Of a DNA stretch of 64,000 bases, positions 25,416 to 35,564 are shown one piece after another. Below the pieces are notes generated by a model. The model saw nothing but the letters and a program-made list of their open reading frames with translations, ran no database searches and was not told where the DNA came from. The DNA is from Candidatus Binatia bacterium. GTDB taxonomy: Bacteria; Desulfobacterota; Binatia; HRBIN30. Numbering within the stretch: the stretch's first letter is position 1; each line of letters starts with the position of its first letter. The stretch lies in assembly GCA_026004215.1 (NCBI GenBank), contig BPIR01000003.1, forward strand, positions 62,001 through 126,000. Reading direction: 5' to 3'. A program made the translations under genes and the position numbers.

Positions 25416-27401
25416 ATGCTTTTTGACTCGAGCGGCCGATGCCGTGTGGCGCGAGCAGTTGCCATGTTCGGTTTCGCGGTTCTTGCTTCCGTTTTGCAGC
25501 CTCGCTCTGCCTGGGGTGAGGAAGCGTCGTGCGTTTTCACACAGGTGACTGCGGGCGTGGATTACACCTGCGGCCTTCGCCCCGATGGTACGGTGGCGTG
25601 CTGGGGCGACAATGGAGAATACCGCCAAGCCACGCCGCTCCAGGGGACCTTCACCCAGATCAGCGCAGGCCGGTACACAACCTGCGGCGTTCGCACTGAC
25701 GGGTGGGTGGTGTGTTCGGGCGGTTGGTCATGGTGGGGTATCTTCACGCAGGTAAGCGTGGGTTATGGGTATTTTTGTGCCTTGCGCAGCGATGGCCGGC
25801 TAAGGTGTTGGGGCGAAAACGATTACGGCCAAGCATCATTTCCTTCCGGTCTCTTCACGCAAATCAGCTCGGGTGGCTACCACGCCTGTGGTGTGCGCCC
25901 TGATGGAACAGTAGAGTGCTGGGGAAGAAATGATCACGGCCAAGCGACGCCGCCTGCAGCCACGTTCACCCAGGTTAGCGCCGGCGGGTACCACACATGT
26001 GGCGTTCGCGGCGACGGTATGGTGGTGTGCTGGGGCAACAATGATTTCGGCCAAGCTACGCCTCGCTCGGGCACGTTCACGCAGGTAAGCGCAGGCAGGT
26101 ACCACACGTGTGGTGTACGCTCGGATGGCGCGGTAGCCTGCTGGGGCGACAATAACTACGGGCAAGCCTCCCCACCTGGGGGTACGTTTAGCCAGGTCAG
26201 CGTCGGCGAGTTCCACACTTGCGGGGTTCGTACCGACGGTAGGGTGGCGTGCTGGGGCCGCAACAGCCGCGGGGAAGCCATGCCTCCCGGAGATGCCTTC
26301 GCAGCGGTCACCGTGGGTGCGGACTACGTTTGTGCCCTTCTGGCAGGCGGCCACATTAGGTGCTGGGGCGTAAATTCGTTCGGCCAGGCCACGCCCCCGC
26401 GGGGTGCGTTCACTCAAATCAGCGCGGCTAGATACCACGCCTGCGGCATTCGCACCGAGGGTACGGTGGAGTGCTGGGGCCGAAACGAGCATGGCGAGGC
26501 CGATCCACCCGAAGGTATGTTCAGCCAGGTCAGCCCTGGCATCCACCATACCTGTGGCGTCCGCACCGACGGCACGGTGGCGTGCTGGGGCCGGAACCAA
26601 CACGGCGAAGCTGACCCCCCAGGGGGCGTGTTCACCCAAGTCGGCGCAGGCTACTCGCACACCTGCGGCATTCGGGCCGACGGTACGGTGGCGTGCTGGG
26701 GCGCTAATGAATACGGCCAAGCTGAGCCTCCCCCGGGAAACTTCACGCAGATTAGCGTGAGCGTGAGTCATACCTGCGGGGTGCGCACTGACGGCGCCGT
26801 GACGTGCTGGGGCTGGAATTCCGCCGGTGGAAGCACGCCCCCCACCGGAACCTTTAGGCAGGTCAGTGCGGGCTTGAGTTGTACCTGTGGGGTACGGACT
26901 GACGGCACGGTCGCGTGCTGGGGCTGTAGCTCTAGCCGGACAAGCACGCCTCCTGCGGGAGCCTTCACCCAGGTCAGCGCAGGGGACTGGCACACGTGCG
27001 GCCTTCGTCCCGACGGCACCCTCGTGTGTTGGGGCTCCATGGTTCAAGCCGCCTGCGAAGCCGCGCCGCAGGCGGACACGCCGACTCCCACAGGAACGAG
27101 AACACCAGTATGGACACCGACTCCGTTGCGGACGAAGACACCACCGGTGGCTTTGTGTGCCGGCGATTGCAATGGCGATGGCGCGGTGACCGTCGAAGAG
27201 CTGGTTCAGATGGTCAACATTGCCCTGGGTTCGACTAGCGTGACCGACTGCTCGGCAGGCGATGCCAACCGTGACGGTGGGATTACGATCGAAGAGATTC
27301 TCGCCGCAGTGAACTGGTTGCTGAATGGCTGCCAGACGAGGGAGTCCGCCCGCGCTAGGGGTGGCGGGGACGCCGTGCGCGAGGCGGCTGCGAAAGGGTA
27401 A
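25416..27401 (+). CDS. Secreted 14-repeat RCC1-like beta-propeller protein with dockerin-type end
   Basis: The start at 25416 gives a signal peptide with an AMFGFAVLASVLQPRSAWG core; starts at 25314 and 25401 are also in frame. The body has 14 repeats of about 37 residues with the pattern HTCGVRTDGTVACWGxN, nearly all with two Cys. RCC1 propellers have seven blades, so 14 repeats could make two. A Pro/Thr linker and a dockerin-type domain follow (from residue 581, loops DCNGDGAVTVEE and DANRDGGITIEE), then a short basic tail. The protein is probably extracellular; its partner is unknown. Confidence 0.82.
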   Translation: MLFDSSGRCRVARAVAMFGFAVLASVLQPRSAWGEEASCVFTQVTAGVDYTCGLRPDGTVACWGDNGEYRQATPLQGTFTQISAGRYTTCGVRTDGWVVCSGGWSWWGIFTQVSVGYGYFCALRSDGRLRCWGENDYGQASFPSGLFTQISSGGYHACGVRPDGTVECWGRNDHGQATPPAATFTQVSAGGYHTCGVRGDGMVVCWGNNDFGQATPRSGTFTQVSAGRYHTCGVRSDGAVACWGDNNYGQASPPGGTFSQVSVGEFHTCGVRTDGRVACWGRNSRGEAMPPGDAFAAVTVGADYVCALLAGGHIRCWGVNSFGQATPPRGAFTQISAARYHACGIRTEGTVECWGRNEHGEADPPEGMFSQVSPGIHHTCGVRTDGTVACWGRNQHGEADPPGGVFTQVGAGYSHTCGIRADGTVACWGANEYGQAEPPPGNFTQISVSVSHTCGVRTDGAVTCWGWNSAGGSTPPTGTFRQVSAGLSCTCGVRTDGTVACWGCSSSRTSTPPAGAFTQVSAGDWHTCGLRPDGTLVCWGSMVQAACEAAPQADTPTPTGTRTPVWTPTPLRTKTPPVALCAGDCNGDGAVTVEELVQMVNIALGSTSVTDCSAGDANRDGGITIEEILAAVNWLLNGCQTRESARARGGGDAVREAAAKG

Positions 27402-27523
27402 CCAGCTCCCCTGTACAAAGTGCCCCTGAAGTTTGAGCCTCGGATGGAGCAGGTGCGGTTGCGCGGCCAATGGGCCGACGAACCTCGCGCGCAGGCTCGT
27501 GGTTTTTTATAGATTTGGCGAGA

Positions 27524-28786
27524 ATGCACTTATCGAACAGCGGCGGATACCGCGGAGCTAGGAATCAGTGGGCGGGGAGGAGTCGGGCTGCTGTGGCCGC
27601 AGGGATTGCCGCAGCGCTACTGGTGCTGGGCCTGAGCTTCTGGATCATGTGGCCTCGCTCGCGTCCTTTGGAGGATGCGGGGTTGGCGGTTGCGCCTGCG
27701 CGGCCGGGTACACCGACGCACAAACCCGAGGCGGCTTCCGCGACTCCTTTGGTGCCCGGTTCGACGGCGGCATCGCTTCAGCCCTCACCAACCCCTGAGG
27801 CCGCGGCCACACCGGAAGAAGCCACCATCCCCGACCCGCGCTCGGCAGCGATTGCCATGACCAAGCAGGTCATCGAGGACTACAAAAAGCGCGCGGCTTA
27901 TCCGCCCGAAACGAAGCCGATCACCCAAGAGCAGGACCCGTTGCTGAGCGATCGGGAAGTGTCGCCGATCTCGGCGGGTGGACCCGACGGTGAAGATCCC
28001 ATTTTGACCGTGTTTCCGGAGCAGATTTCCTTCGAGGCGGGAGAAACACCCAGGATGTTCGCACACCTGACCGTCGGCGGGCAAAAAGTCGCTGCCCGAG
28101 AGATCACCGGCACGGTGTTCACTCACGAGATGGTCCCAGTCGGCGAGCTCGTGTTTCACGACGACGGTCGAGAGGGGGATGCCGAGCCATTGGACAATGT
28201 GTACACCGTCATTTGGAATCCACCGGAGGACGACACGGCGTTAGCCGCTTCGTATTTTGTACGTGTGATCGCATATTCCCTCGAGGGGATCGAACGCCGA
28301 GCGGGAACCAGTTTCCAAGTCAGCCGCCCTCACGCGCGCTTGACCGGTCGCTTTCGCGATCGGCTCGACCAAGGAAGTCTCCTGATCGAAGCCGAGGTCG
28401 AGGTCCAAAAGGCCGGGCGCTTTCACCTGGCAGCCACACTCTACTCCATGAACAACCGGCCCCTGGGGCTCGCCCAAACGAGCGCGGAGCTCGAGCCCGG
28501 CACGCACTGGTTGCCGCTGCGGTTTTATGGTCGCCTGTTCCACGGAATAGAGACCGGATCTGGTCCCACCGATGGCCCGTACGTGTTGCGTTTTGTCTCG
28601 TTGATGACGACCACCTCTATGCCCAACGCTCTAAGTCGGCTGGCGGAGCCCCAATTCGTCACCCGTGCGTACCGCGCTGCGGACTTTACGAGCGAGCCCT
28701 TCAACGATCCGTTTTATTTGGAAGCGATCGAGAGAGAGACCGAAGAACTCCGCCGCCTCGAAGCTATGTCGGAGGGCGATCAGTGA
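27524..28786 (+). CDS. Membrane-anchored protein with an extracytoplasmic domain, unknown function
   Basis: The 420-residue product has a transmembrane segment (AAGIAAALLVLGLSFWIMW) near the N-terminus, a Pro/Thr-rich linker and a large extracytoplasmic region. Parts such as FHDDGREGDAEPLDNVYT and YFVRVIAYSLEG suggest Ig-like beta domains of the choice-of-anchor type, but no family is certain. The start at 27524 is used; an upstream in-frame start at 27470 adds a basic segment. The stop overlaps the next gene's GTG, so the pair is probably translationally coupled. Confidence 0.6.
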   Translation: MHLSNSGGYRGARNQWAGRSRAAVAAGIAAALLVLGLSFWIMWPRSRPLEDAGLAVAPARPGTPTHKPEAASATPLVPGSTAASLQPSPTPEAAATPEEATIPDPRSAAIAMTKQVIEDYKKRAAYPPETKPITQEQDPLLSDREVSPISAGGPDGEDPILTVFPEQISFEAGETPRMFAHLTVGGQKVAAREITGTVFTHEMVPVGELVFHDDGREGDAEPLDNVYTVIWNPPEDDTALAASYFVRVIAYSLEGIERRAGTSFQVSRPHARLTGRFRDRLDQGSLLIEAEVEVQKAGRFHLAATLYSMNNRPLGLAQTSAELEPGTHWLPLRFYGRLFHGIETGSGPTDGPYVLRFVSLMTTTSMPNALSRLAEPQFVTRAYRAADFTSEPFNDPFYLEAIERETEELRRLEAMSEGDQ

Positions 28787-29112
28787 ACGCCGGCACGGCA
28801 CCGAGTCGTGTCGCTCCGCACGCGGCCCGGGTGCGCGTGGTGTGGATGCTGCTGGTCTTCCAGCCTGGGATTTCGCTCGCCTACCTTTGGTCCGTGCGCC
28901 AGCATTGGCTTCCCCCGACGTTCTTTGCGCCGATGGCCCTTGCTGTGTTGCCGCTGGTGGCAGCAAGCTTGACGCTTTTGCTGTTGCGTTCCGCCCCGGC
29001 CGGTAAGCGCGGGCATTTTGTGGTCGCGTTGCTGTTGGCGGCAGTCGAGCTTGGCTGGTGTGTGCTCGTTGCTGCCATGGTGGGATTTGCGATCGCGTTG
29101 CGTAGTGGCTGA
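28783..29112 (+). CDS. Small membrane protein, about three transmembrane helices
   Basis: The GTG at 28783 overlaps the previous stop by GTGA, with GGAGGGCG as the ribosome site. The 109-residue product has hydrophobic stretches around VVWMLLVFQPGISLAYLW, MALAVLPLVAASLTLLLL and FVVALLLAAVELGWCVLV. No family is recognised. The overlap links it to the membrane protein upstream; the exported gene at 29121 follows 8 bp on. Confidence 0.65.
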   Translation: MNAGTAPSRVAPHAARVRVVWMLLVFQPGISLAYLWSVRQHWLPPTFFAPMALAVLPLVAASLTLLLLRSAPAGKRGHFVVALLLAAVELGWCVLVAAMVGFAIALRSG

Positions 29113-29120
29113 GAACAAAT

Positions 29121-29450
29121 ATGAACCTGGCTTGTCGGATGGCGATCTTGCTGGTCCTGAGTGCCGGCTTTGCCCTGCAGAGTCGCGCCGAGCCGAGCGT
29201 ACGCATCGAAGTGCGCCCTCCTGACGAACCCGGTGAAGTTCGGGCCGAGGCCATGCCCACGGCTGCTGCGCTTCCGCGCGAAATGACCATTTGCCGGGGC
29301 CCGCATGAGTGTTGGTCGGAAGCGGGCCAGAGTCGCTGCGACTCTCGGGGGGAGGGGAGTGGCCGCCCGTATCGCATTTTACGGGTGGACGAGAGCGATC
29401 TCTTGCCGCGCGCGCTGAAGGACTGCTGGCATAGCGTGGGAGGGCAGTGA
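29121..29450 (+). CDS. Small exported hypothetical protein
   Basis: The 109-residue product has a signal peptide (MNLACRMAILLVLSAGFALQ, cleaved near SRA). The mature part has four Cys and a charged middle, with no known motif. It lies between the three-helix membrane protein (8 bp upstream) and the TonB-like gene (129 bp downstream), so it probably acts at the envelope. Confidence 0.55.
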   Translation: MNLACRMAILLVLSAGFALQSRAEPSVRIEVRPPDEPGEVRAEAMPTAAALPREMTICRGPHECWSEAGQSRCDSRGEGSGRPYRILRVDESDLLPRALKDCWHSVGGQ

Positions 29451-29579
29451 AGCGCCCGTGGGCGTTATCCGCAATACCAGCGAACGCCGGCAGGTCCCAT
29501 TGCACAGCGACGCATGGTACGGGCCGCAGTCTGCCTGGTGCCAAGGCAACGGTTTCCGGCAAAGAAGAACGAGGCTAGC

Positions 29580-30707
29580 ATGGGCACGGTCATGAGCGCG
29601 GAGCACGGAGAGCGAGGCCTGCTTTGGGGTCTCTTGGTCTCGGTGGTGCTCCACACGTTGTTGCTTGCCATGCTTCGCAATTCCGGCCTTGTGCCGGCAC
29701 CGGCCGAGAAGCTTTTGCCGATCGAAGTGGATCTGGCTCCGGCACCGGCTCCCCAGCAAGCCGCGCGACCACAACGGCCTGCAGAGCCCGCGCCGGAGCA
29801 GCTTGCAAAGGTGCCGGAACCGGACCTCCGAATTCCGGAGCGACAAATCGTGGCACCTCCCGACGCAGGCGAAGAAGCTCCGCCGAAGGACACGCGCTTG
29901 CTCAGCGACCGCGACAATCGTGTGCCGGAGGAGACTGTGCGGCGCGCGGAGAATTACCGAGACAGGCCGCGACGTTCGTCTGCGCTGGCGCAACGGCCGC
30001 GTCGGGACGAAGCAGGCCAAGCTTCGGAGGCGCGGAGATCGGACGATGCGAAAGCGCGGGAAGGCGAACGTGTGGCATCGCTTCCAAAACTCGATCAGTT
30101 GCTGCCCAGCCTCGGGGAGGTTCCCGTCGGCGTGGCAGTTCAGCCGACACCCGGTGGGTCCCCGGGGACATCGGAAAAGGGAAAGCGCCGATTGCTGTTG
30201 GATACCGGAGGGCCGACCTTTGCGGTTCAACCGGGCACCGCTGATTTTCTGCCCGGAATCCGCGAGGGCAACATCACACTCCTGAATACGAAGGCGGAAC
30301 GTTTTGCGCCATTTGTGCGGCGCGTGGCCGCACGCGTCTTTCAGCACCTCGACATTCGCTTGCGGCAAACGGCACGAGCGGGGCACGCGAGCGCGGGCCG
30401 CGAGTACGCGGTGGTGGAGGCGGTGATGGACCGGCAAGGGCAACTGGTTCGCGCGCGCGTGGTGGAACGGCAAAGTACGAGTACGTTCGGGGCAGATCGG
30501 GTTTTGTTGAGCGTGACCACGCCGGAAACGTTCTTTGATGCCAACCCACCTCCGGGAGCCGAAGCGAGCGATGGGCTCATCCATTTCATCTTGTTGATCG
30601 ACTTGGACATCGTGACGGTTCCCGACCCCCGAACCGGGCGGGTCGCCGTCGGATACCGTGGCATTGCCGGGGTTGGTCTCGATGCGCTGAACAAAGAAGG
30701 CGGTTAG
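29580..30707 (+). CDS. TonB-like energy-transducing protein
   Basis: The 375-residue product starts at ATG 29580 behind a GAGG site. It has an N-terminal membrane anchor (GLLWGLLVSVVLHTLLLAML) and a long Pro/Ala/Arg/Glu-rich periplasmic stalk. The C-terminal domain has VRRVAARVFQHLDIRL, YAVVEAVMDRQGQLV and RVLLSVTTPETFF, the strand order of TonB C-terminal domains. TonB couples inner-membrane proton force to outer-membrane receptors. No exbB, exbD or TonB-dependent receptor is in the window, so TolA-like roles remain possible. Confidence 0.65.
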   Translation: MGTVMSAEHGERGLLWGLLVSVVLHTLLLAMLRNSGLVPAPAEKLLPIEVDLAPAPAPQQAARPQRPAEPAPEQLAKVPEPDLRIPERQIVAPPDAGEEAPPKDTRLLSDRDNRVPEETVRRAENYRDRPRRSSALAQRPRRDEAGQASEARRSDDAKAREGERVASLPKLDQLLPSLGEVPVGVAVQPTPGGSPGTSEKGKRRLLLDTGGPTFAVQPGTADFLPGIREGNITLLNTKAERFAPFVRRVAARVFQHLDIRLRQTARAGHASAGREYAVVEAVMDRQGQLVRARVVERQSTSTFGADRVLLSVTTPETFFDANPPPGAEASDGLIHFILLIDLDIVTVPDPRTGRVAVGYRGIAGVGLDALNKEGG

Positions 30708-31276
30708 CGGTGGCGAGGCGCAACACGCCTCGGTCGAAGTGGCAGCGCACCCCTGCAACGTTCAGGGAGAAGTCGGCGGCAGGGCGGGCGGCGCCTCGGG
30801 CGACCACAAGGGTCGCCCCTACAGCTTGGAGGGATAGGGACTGTTCAGCAGCGAGAGGGAGGACCTTGTGGAGTCGACATAAAGGGCGGAGGAGACGAGC
30901 GCCGGAGACCGGCGGCAAGCGGGCACCCCGGTCGTGCCGCAACGCAACGGCGGACAGACACCACCGCCGGAGCACACCCGCATCGAGTCGCGGCACGCCG
31001 TGCTGGCACGCGGTCGGGCGGCGGTGAGGCGAACAACCGCGGTGTGCGCGCGGTTGCACAATGAGGCCCAGCGCGTGGCTGATTTCCGGCCAATTGCCCG
31101 GGGGACTTGTGCCAGCCCACGGCGCGCCAAAACGGGCGTTGCGTTGCAGCGGTCACGCGTGTCCGCACGCAAGCAGTTGGTCGCCTTGGATTGGTGGCCT
31201 GTGGCAACGATCCAGCCGGGTCCAAGGTCGTCGTCGCCGCCGGGGTGGTAGCCAGCCGTTCGGGGGGACGCCCCCG
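30708..31276. other. Intergenic region between convergent genes
   Basis: 569 bp without a supported gene. It contains the palindromic repeat copy at 30798-30822. Open frames on both strands show no family-like pattern. Confidence 0.4.
30798..30822. repeat. REP-like palindromic element, copy 1
   Basis: Stem GGCGACC, loop ACAAG, stem GGTCGCC, then CCTAC. The same sequence occurs at 43689-43711. Both copies are in intergenic DNA and would form a stable hairpin, like short extragenic palindromes that are spread through some genomes. Confidence 0.8.
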
Positions 31277-32884
31277 TTACATGCGGTACACGCCGGGGCG
31301 AGTCGGCTGGATGGGAGCATTGCGCGCCGCGGCCAGTGCCAACCCGAGCACATCGCGCGTTTGCACGGGGTCGAGAATGCCATCGTCCCACAGGCGCGCT
31401 GTCGAGTAGTAGGCGCTACTTTCCTCCTCGTACTTGGCGCGGATCGGCGCGAGAAAGGCTTCTTCCTCCGCTTGCGACATCGTTTGGCCGCGCGCCGCCA
31501 GTTGCTGCCGTTTTACGGTCAGCAGAGTTTGTGCTGCCTGCTCTCCACCCATGACCGAAATCCGGGCATTCGGCCACATGAACAGCAGGCGCGGCTGGTA
31601 GGCGCGCCCGCACATGCCGTAGTTGCCCGCGCCGTGCGACGCACCGACAATCACGGTGTATTTGGGAACCCCTACCGTGCTGACGGCGTGCACCATCTTG
31701 GCGCCGTCTTTTGCGATCCCTCCGTGTTCGTACTGCTTGCCGACGATGAATCCCGTGATGTTTTGCAAGAAGAGAAGCGGCACGCCGCGTTGCCCGCAGA
31801 GTTCGATGAAGTGGGTGGCCTTCAGCGATGACTCGGAAAACAAAATCCCGTTGTTGGCGACGATGCCGATCAAGTATCCGTGAATGCGGGCAAAGCCCGT
31901 AACAATCGTGGTTCCGTAGCGGGCTTTGAATTCGTGGAAACGACTACCATCCACGAGGCGGGCAATGATTTCGCGCACGTCGAATGGCTTGCGCGCATCC
32001 CGCGGTAAGATCCCGTAAATTTCTTCCGGCGGATACGCTGGATCTTCGGGCGTTGTGACGTCGAATGCCGCGCGCCGGGGTGTGCCGAGATTGGCGAAAA
32101 TGTTGCGGGTGATCTCCAGGGCATGGTGGTCGTTGAGTGCCAAATGGTCCGCCACGCCGGAAATACGCGTGTGCACATCTCCGCCACCGAGTTCCTCCGC
32201 GGTGACTTCTTCGCCGGTGGCCGCTTTGACTAGCGGGGGCCCGCCGAGAAAGATCGTACCCGTGCCTTGCACGATCACCGTCTCGTCGCTCATGGCGGGC
32301 ACATAGGCTCCCCCCGCCGTGCACGAGCCCATGACCACGGCAATTTGCGGAATGCCGAGCGCGGACATGCGTGCCTGGTTGTAAAAGATGCGCCCGAAGT
32401 GATCTCGGTCGGGGAAAATTTCGGCTTGCAAAGGAAGGAAGGCGCCCCCGGAATCCACGAGGTACACGCAAGGCAGGCGATTCTCCAAGGCAATCTCCTG
32501 AGCGCGGAGATGCTTTTTGACCGTCAGCGGGTAGTACGTGCCCCCCTTCACGGTCGCATCGTTGGCTACGATCATCGCCTCGCGACCTTGGATGACACCA
32601 ATACCCGTAACAATGCCGGCGCTGGGGGCCTCGTTGTCGTACACCCCGTAGGCTGCCAGGGGCGAGAGTTCCAAGAATGGCGTGTCCGGGTCTACCAAAG
32701 CATCGATACGCTCCCGTACGAGCAGCTTGCCGCGCTCGCGATGGCGTTGCCGTTGGTCCTCAGGACCCCCTTGCTGTACGGCACGGATGCGCTCGCGAAG
32801 CTCGCGTGCCAGCGCTTCGTGGTAGCGGCGGTTTTCTTGAAACTCTGGCGAGTGCGTGCGGATTTTCGACTCGATGCGGCGCAT
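31277..32884 (-). CDS. Acyl-CoA carboxylase, carboxyltransferase (beta) subunit, methylcrotonyl/geranyl-CoA type
   Basis: The start at 32884 behind AAGGGCC gives 535 residues, the usual length of the family. Motifs include [51 protein letters not shown] and [16 protein letters not shown], all typical of MccB-like carboxyltransferases. It moves carboxyl from carboxybiotin to an acyl-CoA in leucine or isoprenoid breakdown, with a biotin-containing partner. No alpha subunit or biotin carrier is in the window. Propionyl-CoA carboxylase activity is less likely from the MccB-like motifs. It converges with the TonB-like gene. Confidence 0.88.
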   Translation of the reverse strand: MRRIESKIRTHSPEFQENRRYHEALARELRERIRAVQQGGPEDQRQRHRERGKLLVRERIDALVDPDTPFLELSPLAAYGVYDNEAPSAGIVTGIGVIQGREAMIVANDATVKGGTYYPLTVKKHLRAQEIALENRLPCVYLVDSGGAFLPLQAEIFPDRDHFGRIFYNQARMSALGIPQIAVVMGSCTAGGAYVPAMSDETVIVQGTGTIFLGGPPLVKAATGEEVTAEELGGGDVHTRISGVADHLALNDHHALEITRNIFANLGTPRRAAFDVTTPEDPAYPPEEIYGILPRDARKPFDVREIIARLVDGSRFHEFKARYGTTIVTGFARIHGYLIGIVANNGILFSESSLKATHFIELCGQRGVPLLFLQNITGFIVGKQYEHGGIAKDGAKMVHAVSTVGVPKYTVIVGASHGAGNYGMCGRAYQPRLLFMWPNARISVMGGEQAAQTLLTVKRQQLAARGQTMSQAEEEAFLAPIRAKYEEESSAYYSTARLWDDGILDPVQTRDVLGLALAAARNAPIQPTRPGVYRM

Positions 32885-33042
32885 GCGCTGGCCCTTAGCA
32901 AAGCCTACCGCCGTGTGGCCACCGAACAGAGGCGGCGCATTTCCAAGCCGGAACGGAGCGCGTGGCTCCTGCGCTTCGCCCGCTAGGAGTGAAATCCGAA
33001 ATCGCGGACTGGGGCCCGCACGCTGCGCGAGCGCAATGAGAG

Positions 33043-33642
33043 CTAGAACCGGTAGGTAAAACCCCAAGTGACGGGAATGTGGTCCTTGTCCTCGATGTCG
33101 ACCGTCGTAAACACGTAAGATGCTTCGACGGTCGCTGCGATGCTCTTGGTCAAGTACACATCGAGGCCAACCCCGCCCCTGGGACTGAAGCCATTGTCGT
33201 CGCGCGATATGCGCAGTAACCGCGAGCGACCAGCATCGAGGTGCATGAACCCAGGACCGATCAACGCGTACGGCTGAACTTTTCCGGTGATCGGATAAAA
33301 CTTAAAGTTCAGCCAGAAGCCCCAGCTCAACAACTCGACCGAGGGCCCGCCGGGCGGTTGCAACTCGCGCTCGCGGTAATGCTGGAAACTTCCCTCCACC
33401 GCGACGTTGGGATGCAGCCGGTATCCTGTACGGAGGTCGAAACCGAGTGCGTTTTTGACGTCCACACCGGTGGCGTCGGTGTCGAAGTTTTCCACCGAGT
33501 ACGAGCCCATGGCGGCCACATAGAAACCGGTGCGGCCAAAATCATCGTCCTGGGCAACCGCGGCAACGCCCAGACTCAAAACGGCAACTACAATCGCCAG
33601 CACCAGCCAACCACTGTTGGCCGACAAAATTCTCTCTTTCAT
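33043..33642 (-). CDS. Outer-membrane beta-barrel protein (OmpW/OmpA-barrel-like)
   Basis: The start at 33642 has a strong GGAGGTAAGG ribosome site. The 199-residue product has a signal peptide (about 1-30, ending AVA) and alternating strands with aromatic ends ([45 protein letters not shown]). It ends in YRF, the C-terminal aromatic signature of barrel proteins. It is a monocistronic outer-membrane protein of unknown substrate. Confidence 0.75.
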   Translation of the reverse strand: MKERILSANSGWLVLAIVVAVLSLGVAAVAQDDDFGRTGFYVAAMGSYSVENFDTDATGVDVKNALGFDLRTGYRLHPNVAVEGSFQHYRERELQPPGGPSVELLSWGFWLNFKFYPITGKVQPYALIGPGFMHLDAGRSRLLRISRDDNGFSPRGGVGLDVYLTKSIAATVEASYVFTTVDIEDKDHIPVTWGFTYRF

Positions 33643-33841
33643 TGTCCTTACCTCCCAACTGCACGAGGCCGACCCTCGAAGCCGTGGCAAGTGGCGCTGT
33701 TTGGCGCGCTATCACGAAACACGTGGGCGAGCAACAAAGCGTCACCGGCTGGTGACGGATCGGCTCGTGCTAGGGTGCCGCCAGGTGCACGGGCCGGTGA
33801 TGTTTTCCGGCATGTGGACGCTGTGGCAGAACTACTCGTCT

Positions 33842-35539
33842 TCAGGACCCGACTTCCAAGAGGTCGCGAGCTTGCCGTGCCAGTTGTTGGATTCGCTCGA
33901 TCTCGGCTTCGAGATGGGGGACGCCTTGGCGCAGCCGTTCGTGCTCGGCCTCGAAGTCGTCCAGTCGAGTGGACTGCCGCACTTCCTCCACGCGTGCTTG
34001 GGTACGCTCGGCAATGCGGCGCAGCCGCTCGGCGGTGGCCGACTGGCCCGCTTGAACCGACGCTTGAGCTGCGGAGTGGACCCAGCCCTCGTACTGTTTC
34101 ATATCGTTGGCCAGAGTTTCCCGCTCGAAGCGTTCCAAGCCGGGCAAATACCACTGCTTCCAAATTGCGCGCCGCAGTATCCTGAAGCTGCCGCTGTTCG
34201 CGCGAACGTTGCGGTCCTCCGGGGCGAGCCGCCCGATTTCGATCACGGAACGCGCCCGTGGAGTGAGGGAAACATCGGCACCGAATGTGGCCACAGCGGT
34301 GACCAGTTGATCCCGCGTTTCCTTCGCAGCGGCGGCGAGATCGTTCACATAGCTCGCCAATGCCTGATTCACGGCGCGCTCGAGTTTGAACAAGTGGCCA
34401 TTGCGCATCCAACGCCGCCGCGCGGCATGCATTTCCTCGACAAGCTTTCTGCGGCGGGCCTGAGCTCCCTGCACGCTGCTACGGGCAATTTGCGCGATAC
34501 TCGCTTCGAAGTGGTTTTGCCGCTGCCGCGCCTCGGCCAGTGCCTGCTCGCCTTCTTGTTGCACGGCCGCGATGGCGGCGCGGGAGGAGCGGACGTGCCG
34601 GTCCACCTCTTCGAAGCGCGCTTTCAATGCCGGCAACACTTCCGTGATCCAGGCGGTTCCCGCTTTGGCGGCTTCGCGCAACGCCGCAACGTCGCGCGCG
34701 TTGGAGGCGGCGAACTGACGGAGTGACGCGATGAAACGCTCGATCCCGCTGGCGCTCCGGAGCGCCGGGTTACTGCCGTTCTCGAAGGCGGAGCGGGCGT
34801 CTACCAAGTGCAGCTCGTGTGCCATGCCGATGTTGTCCGACAACTGTGCAGCGAACCGTTCGCGGTCAGCCGGCCCGAGGTCGGCGCAGCCGCGGTCGAG
34901 GTTCCACACGACGAACAATTTGCTGATTTGGCCTTGAACGCGCTCGACCAGCTCGTGCGTAAAGCGGGTGAACAGGCCAGGGTAACGCACGACCAACACC
35001 ACCGCGTCGAGGCTGCGCAAGATTTCGTCCGTGACGGCGTCGAAGTGGCGATCCCGGCTGCCCATGCCCGGTGTATCCAATAGGTCTACCTGCCCTCCGA
35101 GGGCTAGAAGGTCGAGTGGTGTGGTCACGCGCACCTCGGGAGCATCGAAGGGGTGTTCCCGCATGAAGCGTTCGAGTTCCTCGATGGAGTTCAGGCGGTG
35201 GTGGTTTACGAACCAGGCGGTTTCTTGCCCGTAGGTGACGTGGACCGGCACGGAGGTCAGCGGATCGAAGGCAACGGGCGACAGGGGCTGACCGGCAATG
35301 GCGTTGATGAGGGTGGATTTCCCCGCTTTGACCTCGCCAAACAAGGCGATGCGGATCCGGCGTCGCGAAAACTCGGAAAGAAGGTGATCCACCACATCCA
35401 GGCTACCGGGCGGCAGGAACGCGGCCTCGGCACTGACCAGTTCGCGTGCCCCTTGCAAGCTCTCGCGCAAGGTGGTGGCCAAAACGCCGCAAGCGCGTGC
35501 AACCAAGGCTGGGTCGTGAGTGGGCACGGGATTCGTCAT
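33842..35539 (-). CDS. Dynamin-like GTPase
   Basis: The 565-residue protein has a P-loop GEVKAGKS (residues 68-75), the switch DTPGMGS and a weak NLDR in place of the usual NKxD. A long helical, charged C-terminal half follows, including coiled-coil-like stretches. This matches bacterial dynamin-like proteins, which bind membranes and reshape or repair them. A GAAGAGGAAC ribosome site precedes the ATG at 35539. It follows the LLM oxidoreductase gene by 25 bp on the same strand, an unusual partner. Confidence 0.78.
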   Translation of the reverse strand: MTNPVPTHDPALVARACGVLATTLRESLQGARELVSAEAAFLPPGSLDVVDHLLSEFSRRRIRIALFGEVKAGKSTLINAIAGQPLSPVAFDPLTSVPVHVTYGQETAWFVNHHRLNSIEELERFMREHPFDAPEVRVTTPLDLLALGGQVDLLDTPGMGSRDRHFDAVTDEILRSLDAVVLVVRYPGLFTRFTHELVERVQGQISKLFVVWNLDRGCADLGPADRERFAAQLSDNIGMAHELHLVDARSAFENGSNPALRSASGIERFIASLRQFAASNARDVAALREAAKAGTAWITEVLPALKARFEEVDRHVRSSRAAIAAVQQEGEQALAEARQRQNHFEASIAQIARSSVQGAQARRRKLVEEMHAARRRWMRNGHLFKLERAVNQALASYVNDLAAAAKETRDQLVTAVATFGADVSLTPRARSVIEIGRLAPEDRNVRANSGSFRILRRAIWKQWYLPGLERFERETLANDMKQYEGWVHSAAQASVQAGQSATAERLRRIAERTQARVEEVRQSTRLDDFEAEHERLRQGVPHLEAEIERIQQLARQARDLLEVGS

Positions 35540-35564
35540 GGTGCAGTTCCTCTTCGTGTTTGGG

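Noticed and set aside
25836..27470. 544-residue open frame on the minus strand
   Set aside because: It lies opposite the RCC1-like repeats, which are clearly coding on the plus strand.
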